64,000 nucleotides of DNA, from assembly GCA_023897205.1 (NCBI GenBank), contig JAHWDD010000026.1, forward strand, positions 22,240 to 86,239, given 5' to 3'. Each line of letters starts with the position of its first letter. The stretch's first letter is position 1. The notes beneath the pieces were generated by a model that was given only the letters and a program-made list of their open reading frames with translations, was not told where the DNA came from and did not search any database. This document shows, in pieces, positions 57,560 to 64,000 of this stretch. A program made the position numbers and the translations under genes. The stretch is from Exophiala sp. HKRS030. Lineage: Eukaryota; Ascomycota; Eurotiomycetes; Chaetothyriales; Herpotrichiellaceae.

Positions 57560-57770
57560 TTGATGGCTATAGTATGCTGGACTGCCTCTGCGGGACTCTG
57601 CCGGGGGCTGACCCGAGCCAAGTGGGAAATATGTTGGCGACAATAGGACGAATTGTCGGTAAGCTCGCCCAAGTGATGCCCGTGTTGAGTTCGATGGAAG
57701 ACCAATAGGCTGCAGCGACATTGTCGTACGTAAGGTCGGAGGAATTGCTGATACCAACCACGTCGATCAA
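57560..57770 (-). pseudogene. Fragment of a rhodopsin-domain (SAT4-like) integral membrane protein
   Basis: The minus frame contains DLTYDNVAAAYWSSIELNTG and ASLPTIRPIVANIFPTWLG, the last helix and following loop (Y-W-S-x-I-E-x-N-x-x-I...L-P-x-x-R-P) of fungal rhodopsin-domain/SAT4-type membrane proteins. The preceding helices are absent in frame. Confidence 0.6.
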
Positions 57771-58035
57771 CACCCACCATGGCGAATTGGGACGCGGCCG
57801 TCCGGTAAGCCCGACTGCAAGAGGCATAGAGCTCAGTGGCCTCGGGAAACAGTCTTTGCAACAATACTCGTCTGACAAAAATGGCAGTGATATCCTTGGC
57901 GGGGTGGATATGTGGCACCAGGAGTCTATCGATGAAGAGGCTGTTCCGATCGAGATCTGTGGTGCAGCCAAAAGGGATCCCACAGCGGTTCTCAATACGG
58001 AAGCTAGATACGGTGTCGTCGGCAACAAAATCATC

Positions 58036-59514
58036 CTACCTTTGGCCATCCGCGTTGTTCAGCGACCGTTCGATTGTGGCAAGTTGTCTGATCCTATCCG
58101 ATTGAAACCACAAACTTTCAGACGTTTCAGCAATCTGTGCCCAGTAGATGACTGTGTCCATTTTGATCTGGAAGCGGCCGTCTTCCATTTTCTTATCTCT
58201 ACGAGACTTTTGAGGTAGGAGATAAGGCCAAAATCTCATAGAACATAGCCATAGCTGCTGATATGCCCATAGAAATGCGTCTCGATGGCTCTCCGTTGGC
58301 GCCCTAACATACTCTGTCGCCCCGGTCTGGGTGACTAATTGTCGGCTGAACTGGTAGATCTCATAAAAGCAAGTCCTCAGTGTGCTACCTTTCGGAAGCT
58401 CTCTTGCCGAGAGAATGTATTTGAGCACCTCGCTGCATAGCATGATATATTTGAAATCTTTGTAGAATGAGGGAATGGTTTTCGGGTATTTTGCTGTCTC
58501 CGAGAAAAACTGCGCCTTGGAATCGTGGTCGAGATGGCCGAGAAATTGTTCCTCGTCCATAGACTTTTGCAGATACTGACGATCGCTCTCTACAAGTAAG
58601 GGCACCTGCCTTGCAATGCCTGAACGCCAGTGTCAGTGATTTCGAGCTTCCCACCTTCGCTGACAGTATTGAAGAATAGGCAGATGTCGTCTATGTATGC
58701 AATGACCTCCTACCACGGATTAGAACCCTGTACCTCACAGCAAAATATGACCATACCTCATAACACCTTGAAGCCACAATCTTGTGAAACACTTCTATCC
58801 GCGTAGGATGCCATAATGGTGGCCAGGAGAGACATTTATTGAACGAAACGGCTATGGCAACACGCTGGCTCGGAAATTGCTTCAAATGCTTTCTCTTGAT
58901 TGGTTTGAGATAAGCCCAACATCTGTTTTCGCCTGGGATACCTCGGTGTAACGACACTGTTGGATGCCGATATATAATGCAGCATCAGAGGGCGGGCCTT
59001 CATTAGAGTAAGAAGCCCTGGTGTACCGTAGGAGGCTATCATCCTGCTCTTGTGGGTCAAGATCAGTATATGCCCCCTAGAGCAATGTTCCTCTAGTTGA
59101 CGTACCAGCCACAGACAATTGAACTATCCACCAACGGTCTAATCCGCGCAAGATGGTCTTTGCTGCTTCGATCCTACACTTCTCATGGGTACAATCCTTG
59201 GCTTCATGTATTCCCAAAAGGAGTTCAACAGGAGCTCCTTCGGCAGGGGCGGTACCGTGCCGATGATTATTGGCCACACGCCATGCCTGAGATTGGATCG
59301 TGGCAGAGATGAAGTTCTGCGGCTCAGTTCTCAAACAACCCTGGTTCTGGAATGTTTTCTTAAGGTGCTCGACGTTGGGCTGCCTTTCCAGGGGGATGTA
59401 CGGAAGCCGGATATTGTCGAGGCGAACACTGAATCGACCAAGAGAATACTTCGACCGACATTCTGAGATTGTTGCATCATATCGATTTGCAGCACTCTGT
59501 ACCCCGTTGTCCAT
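58036..59514 (-). pseudogene. DUF3723-type fungal protein with frameshifts
   Basis: From the ATG at 59514-59512: FSVRLDNIRLPYIPLERQPN and HLKKTFQNQGCLRTEPQNF, then KCRIEAAKTILRGLDRWWIV. These are the DUF3723 hallmarks (R-x-D-N-I-R-L-P, H-R-I-x-A-A, D-R-W-W). A GTACGT...CACAAG intron (about 59102-59050) follows, then a frame shift near 58950. After it come NRCWAYLKPIKRKHLKQF, WPPLWHPTRIEVFHKIVASR, a second intron, and EVIAYIDDICLFFNTV. Another shift near 58590 precedes YPKTIPSFYKDFKYIML, WAYQQLWLCSMRFWPYLLP and the stop. The family is fungal, often in accessory regions, with unknown function. Two shifts suggest it is inactive. Confidence 0.75.
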
Positions 59515-60599
59515 TAGTAGATCCAGTCGACGTAGCACAATTGAGAATCAAAAAAAATTGCGCCCTGTTTCAGATCCCTTTCGCCGGGATATCGATGTTC
59601 TATACGATATGCCCGAGGCAGAATTGGTTAATGGCAATGATCTGTCCCTAGTGGACGACGGATGTTCGGAGATGTATGCTACCCGTCAATTATAGTGCTC
59701 CGGCTCAATTATGACATTTCCAATTAGTGCGGACAAATTTCTAGATTAGCAACAGATGATGTAGAGCTCAGGGTAGAGGTTTCCACACATTCCCGAGGCT
59801 CGTATGAGATGGTCAATGATAATAGGATGTCTCTGGCTAAGCCCATGTGCGCACGTCGCTCCGTGGCAGCGCGTGTTGACTTCGGATCAATTTACCTCTC
59901 GGTCGTCAAACCCACAGGACCGGCATCTCTTAGCTACGGATTTGGGAAAGTTTGCCCAGATTTGCTTCACGGAATGGGTCCACGGCACAAACGAGAAACT
60001 TTATTCGAATTCCATGAACGAGATCTGAACAGAAGCGCTGAGCGATCGACCAATGATCGAGGACAGGAGGCAAACCAAGAATTTTCAGCTTTAGATCAAA
60101 GCTGAACTATACCCAGTAATAGGCGTACCCCTTCATAAAACCACTGTTGGCTCTTGCCGCCTGTGGACAACTACAGATTACGCCTGCGACTTTACAGCCT
60201 CTTACACTCGACACATATCTTACACCCACCGATTATCGACGCCCACACCACCACCAAAACATCGGTTTGTACAGCTGCCAGCTTACTTCGCTGACGTTAT
60301 CCTCCTCGTTTAACTTGATAATACAGTACCTACTTCTTGCATATTGCTATCCTCTGAAGCCCACCGTTCCCAACTGCTGAGGTTGGCCACATAGAAGTCC
60401 ATGGGACCTAGAAGAAGCACTCATCCAGAGGAGAATAGTGCTCGAGGACAAGAAGTTCAAAAGGATAAATTCAAACCACCTCGGCTCCCGCTGGAAATTC
60501 ACTCTAGCCTGGGGGGCCAGTCGCTCAATACAATTCAGACATCGAATTTCTCGGTGTGGACCATGTACGTTCAAAAGTATGAGATTGCATTAACGGGCT
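59515..60599. other. No assignable gene
   Basis: A 98-codon plus frame at 59809-60105 (contains SIYLSVVKPTGPASLSYGFG) has no recognised family. The stretch 60120-60380 is pyrimidine-rich and noncoding in character. A plus frame at 60401-60640 precedes the kinase-like relic. Confidence 0.3.
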
Positions 60600-61270
60600 G
60601 GTTAGCGTCGCCCAAAGGAAAGAGACTTTGGGAAATCATGTTCTGGTCCGACAAACGAGTAAAGAGAGACTCTACCGTAAGCTGAGACTTCTAGCTCAGT
60701 TTCGCAGAAAGCCTTATTTCCTCCAATCCTTTGAGGTATTCATCTCAGACTCCACAGTGGATATTGTCTGTGACTACATAGATCTTACTCTTCTGCATAT
60801 CCTTGGGAACCCTAGATTTCCTACCGAGAACGATGTTGCTGTTATTGCAGGGCAGGGAAGTCTCCTGTATACCTATTTGCCATTGTACGCTAACGAGTAA
60901 CAGTTGATGCGAGCACTTAATTTCCTCGCAGCTCACAACTTAACGCACGGAAAATTAAACTTGACAGATATTTGGGTTAGTCGAGCAAGAAAGGTTATAA
61001 TTGGTATGTTCCCCGTCTCGAGAACTATCTTGACGACTTAAATCTATCTTAGCAGAATCTGAACGTTGTCGAAGGACTACTTATCACGATAAAATCTTAG
61101 GTTATCGTGATGTTCAGGTCGTCGGAAAAAATAACTATGACGTTGGTAACGAAGAGCACTGACTCTGAGCGAAAGCCCGATCCTCAGCGCTATTCCTTAC
61201 AACTGGTGGACTTCCTTAGTCGAACATTGACAGAATCGGCAAGTCATCTCCAGCAGGTGCGTTATTGATT
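60600..61270 (+). pseudogene. Protein-kinase-like relic
   Basis: Plus-strand pieces follow the kinase fold of degenerate fungal serine/threonine kinases. FRRKPYFLQSFEVFISDSTV corresponds to the N-lobe, and VCDYIDLTLLHILGNPRFPT to the hinge region. After a stop come LMRALNFLAAHNLTHGKLNL and IWVSRARKVII, the catalytic-loop region in which H-G-K replaces HRD. A last piece, about 61108-61255, contains SLQLVDFLSRTLTESASHLQ. The HRD and DFG motifs are missing and the frame is broken, so it is inactive. Such pseudokinase families are expanded in Eurotiales. Confidence 0.55.
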
Positions 61271-62243
61271 TATCGTCTTTATAAGGCGTGATCTAATACA
61301 ACGAAGCACGGCTTCTTGATGGGTCACTGGCGACAAGGTGATTTGCTATCATTATGCTGTCAGGAGGCGTGACATATTGAGTGATGAGGGCAAATCATTG
61401 GGTGGCAAAAGTCTCTGATCAGCTGCAGTTCTTCTCAAATTGCTACCCACGATGAGGCCACGAATCCGTATATTCGGTACGATGCTTGCTTTAAGGAGGT
61501 GAATGCGCCAGCAGAGCTTGCTAAGAAATATAAAATTCGTGCGCTGGGTTGGCAAGCGTCGGATCGCATTCCCCAGCAAGTTTGTTCTGGATTATAGCAG
61601 CCCCAGACTGTATCTTCGAAATATAAATACCCCTAGTCCGCTAGCTAGCTTTTCCAACTGTATCGTACGGCACTATACAGAAGGTTTATATAACCGTACG
61701 GACGACTAGATGGCTAAATAGCGGCTTATGGCATCTAAGGGGCCTGGGATTTCGTTAGATATATTTAAGGCACAATCCCGTTGGCATAGAAAGAATTATC
61801 TTCGTGAAGCGGGTTCGTGTCGACTCCATGATCATGAGGATCAACCACACCCTTCAGATTGTACAATGACTTTAGGGCTGTGTCCTTTCGGGGACATGGG
61901 ATGTTTCAGGATCGAGAGCTAGGGATTTTGGAGAATGGCTGGCACCGTAGCCGCTGAGTAGGTTAATAAACGACTTCAGCTGAACATTCATCGCTAGTGT
62001 TTACGTAAGTACATTATATCCGCACTTACTACGATTTTAGCACGATCCCGGTAACATTGTCACTTATAAACCTAATCATACCTTCACTAATTACTAATAA
62101 TCGTATCCATATCCTATAGTAGAAGAATCGCTGTTTCTAAGAATCTCTACTACTTCGAAACCAAACGGATAGACCTCTAGATCTAGTCGTAGGTTACGAT
62201 AGTCTCGTGAACTTAGAGATAGAATCTCTATTCAACTAAACCA
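61271..62243. other. AT- and TpA-rich intergenic stretch
   Basis: No gene is supported. The stretch is rich in TA steps, especially 62010-62230, with short palindromes such as agagatagaatctctat. This may be RIP-decayed repeat sequence, but no intact copy is in the window for comparison. Confidence 0.4.
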
Positions 62244-63400
62244 TCATGTAGGCTTTCGCCGCTTAGCTTTACCTCTGGCCGAACTTGCCCTCTCCCTTTT
62301 TGGCCGTCTTGCACAGCATGGAGATCCCGGTTTCCACTGGAATAACTTGCCATGTCTCAGCTGCCTTGCGATAAACCACGCAATAGGCTTCGGAAAGCTG
62401 GCTAAGGGACTCTGCCTGGAGTCATCGAACTCCAAGTAGAATGAAGCCACGTGTCCGAGATGGGAAACTTCGAACGTAACTTCTTTCTGGAAATATCCAC
62501 AGCTTTCGCAAAAGCAAGTGCCGTCGGGCAGGTCAATTATCGGTTTGTTTTCCACTACAATTTTAGGTGAATCAAAACAGCGACAGATCGCCTCGATGAC
62601 TGGACGACAGTCTCGAGACCGGCAAAGAATATTGCCTTGACAGATGTAGTAACCACGAATGCGTTGTGGTCTTGAGCTGAGTTATAAAAAAAATCGTGAC
62701 GCCCACAATTTACACTTCAACGTGTCATAGTCGACAGTACTGCTCTTGGTCATGTGAATCAGTCGAGGAATCTGGGGGCTATCATCCAGATCGGGCAGCT
62801 CGCCATTGAATGCACAAGACAGGCGGTGGTAACGCTCCCGGGTATTGGCATCCAGACGATTCCAGAGAGCCATCCAACTGCTTTCAGCGTCTAAGGACGG
62901 CGAAGACAAAAAGGCACGCAGGATTCTCGGGATGAATCCGTCCAACCATACGCCTCGATACGGCCCTAATTCATGACTCACAGATTTTTGGCAACCCGTC
63001 CCAACGGAGAGAACCAAGTGAGGCAGATACAATTCAGTTCCCACAGAGCCGCATCTGTTGGATTATTAGCGCTAATGCCTCCATCCTGCAATGCACCGAA
63101 TGGTGCAATCTCTTTGGGCCGAAAGTAGCTGGTCATATGTCGGCGAATGCCCCTAGGTAAGACATACCAAGTTCATCGACTCACCCTGGAGCTGCAGCGG
63201 TGCTTCGAGCACTAGTGAGGTCAGCAAGATCTCGATTGGTCTCGCCATATGACTGACATCTCCCATAGATACGGCTCCGCTGAAGGTTGGAGGGGCCGTA
63301 GAATAGCATAGGCTATAGTTCTGGTTAGACGCGAACAATTTGAGCGACTTCACCCACCCTTGCCTTGCTTGGACCTCGCCAATCCGTTGTAGTTGGTGAA
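62244..63400 (-). pseudogene. Patatin-like phospholipase, C-terminal part, frameshifted
   Basis: An exon with YGETNRDLADLTSARSTAAAP (about 63250-63190; 20-residue core GETNRDLADLTSARSTAAAP) joins across GTGAGT...ACCAG to YFRPKEIAPFGALQDGGISA. That segment contains the patatin D-G-G (catalytic Asp) and N-N-P. A one-base loss near 63025 shifts into LPHLVLSVGTGCQKSVS, then VWLDGFIPRILRAFLSSPSL and the C-terminal domain with CFCESCGYFQKEVTFEV, ending at 62244. An intron before 63295 (branch CTAACC, acceptor TATAG) marks the left exon border. The nucleophile G-x-S-x-G part is not present upstream to 63700. The family hydrolyses acyl lipids; in fungi it is often joined to NB-ARC/TPR modules. Confidence 0.75.
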
Positions 63401-63723
63401 GAGTCGAAGTTGAGAAGTCGACACGGTGGTTGCCGCTACTGCAACTTTGACCCCTGCCGGATGTTGGCTTGCGAATCAAACAAACGTTGATGAACACCGA
63501 AGGCGTCTTGTACCACGTCGTCCAGTACTCCCGAGTCCTACTTATTGTCGCTGAACCACCAAGCCAGCCAATCAAGTAGACGTCGAAAGAGCGCCATAGT
63601 ACCATACGTGACTGGGGACCATGATTGACCCTGAAAGAGCCCTATCCCGCCACGGATCGCTCTGTAGCTAGGTGCGGCAGCCTAGGTTGGGGGCTGCGTT
63701 GATCCCTACTACAGAACCAGGTC

Positions 63724-63730
63724 TATAAAA
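63724..63730 (+). promoter_or_regulatory. TATA box of the H3-like gene
   Basis: TATAAAA lies 80 bp before the ATG at 63810 and is followed by a long CT-rich tract (about 63760-63781), the usual look of a well-expressed fungal core promoter. Confidence 0.65.
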
Positions 63731-63809
63731 GCACCCGCTCCCTTAGACGTTCCCGAACCCCTTTTTTTCTTCTTATTATCTTGGTTCGTTGCCTCGGTAA
63801 AACAGCAAC

Positions 63810-64000
63810 ATGGCACGCCACAAGCAAAAGGTCACTTCTCAGTCTTCCCTCTCCTCCATCCTGCTCGGTTTCCCTAATCCATTTTTAGGTTCCACGTGCA
63901 GTTGCACGACCTTCTGGCAAGCAACCTCGTACGGTCCTCCATGCGAAGGCTGAGCGTATATCAGGAAAGAGACTTCCTCAAGTGGGAGGCGGTAAGCGTC
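63810..64000 (+). CDS. Divergent histone H3-like protein, N-terminal tail (runs off right edge)
   Basis: Exon 1 (63810-63830) encodes MARHKQK. A 58-bp intron (63831-63888, donor GTCACT, branch-like CTAAT, acceptor TTTTTAG) follows, then exon 2 continues to the window end. Exon 2 reads ARPSGKQPRTVLHAKAERIS and later GGGKR, which lines up with the canonical H3 tail pattern M-A-R-T-K-Q...A-R-K-S-x-G-K-x-P-R-x-x-L-x-x-K-A-x-R-K-S...G-G-x-K. Lys4, Lys14-like and Lys23-like positions are kept, but many neighbours differ and a few residues are inserted, so it is not the bulk H3. The histone fold lies outside the window. The donor is weak, so the splice is a prediction. Confidence 0.6.

Overview
The window looks like nuclear DNA of a filamentous ascomycete, most likely Eurotiales (Aspergillus/Penicillium type). 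The reasons are many short introns (about 48-140 bp) with GTRNGT...YAG borders, a Zn2Cys6 plus fungal-specific-TF-domain regulator, a GPR1/FUN34/YaaH transporter, a Tad/I-like LINE fragment, and families almost confined to fungi (CHZ, DUF3431, DUF3723, DUF7924, NB-ARC/TPR STAND proteins). No rRNA, CRISPR or convincing tRNA was seen. The mixture of a few intact genes with many broken ones suggests an accessory or subtelomeric region; that is an inference.

Layout. 1-6.8 kb: edge of a STAND gene, a degraded LINE, an alcohol-dehydrogenase remnant with an 8-bp tandem duplication, and a solo-LTR candidate. 6.8-10.3 kb: an intact acidic protein of unknown function, convergent with an intact Sec14-like (CRAL-TRIO) gene hidden by three introns. 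12.6-13.2 kb: a TMEM53/DUF829-type hydrolase relic. 14.2-20.8 kb: the most notable part, an intact three-gene molybdenum-cofactor cluster. 21-32 kb: FAD-oxidase and SET relics, a CHZ protein, an arrestin-like gene and an intact Zn2Cys6 regulator. 34-45.5 kb: frameshifted or internally deleted SDR, DUF3431, phytanoyl-CoA-dioxygenase-like and NB-ARC/TPR genes around an intact DUF488 gene. 46.5-55 kb: two hypothetical genes, an intact acetate-transporter-family gene, CobW and MFS relics, and a tiny zinc-ribbon gene. 55-63.6 kb: DUF7924, transcription-factor, rhodopsin-like, DUF3723, kinase-like and patatin relics. 63.7-64 kb: the start of what looks like a divergent histone H3 gene with a clean TATA box.

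The candidate system. An eight-intron gene (986 aa, reading frame closed across every splice) encodes a bacterial-type molybdopterin oxidoreductase of the DMSO-reductase superfamily (NarB/NasA-like) fused to a C-terminal helical, ferritin-like domain. It is divergent from a stand-alone MoeA, and a MobA (Mo-cofactor guanylyltransferase) lies convergent behind MoeA. Well-studied fungal molybdoenzymes (nitrate reductase, sulfite oxidase, xanthine dehydrogenase) use Mo-MPT and need no MobA. Enzyme plus MoeA plus MobA therefore looks like a self-contained bis-MGD pathway acquired from bacteria and since fitted with fungal introns. The shared upstream region has one exact match to the NirA consensus CTCCGHGG. 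Substrate and electron donor are unknown.
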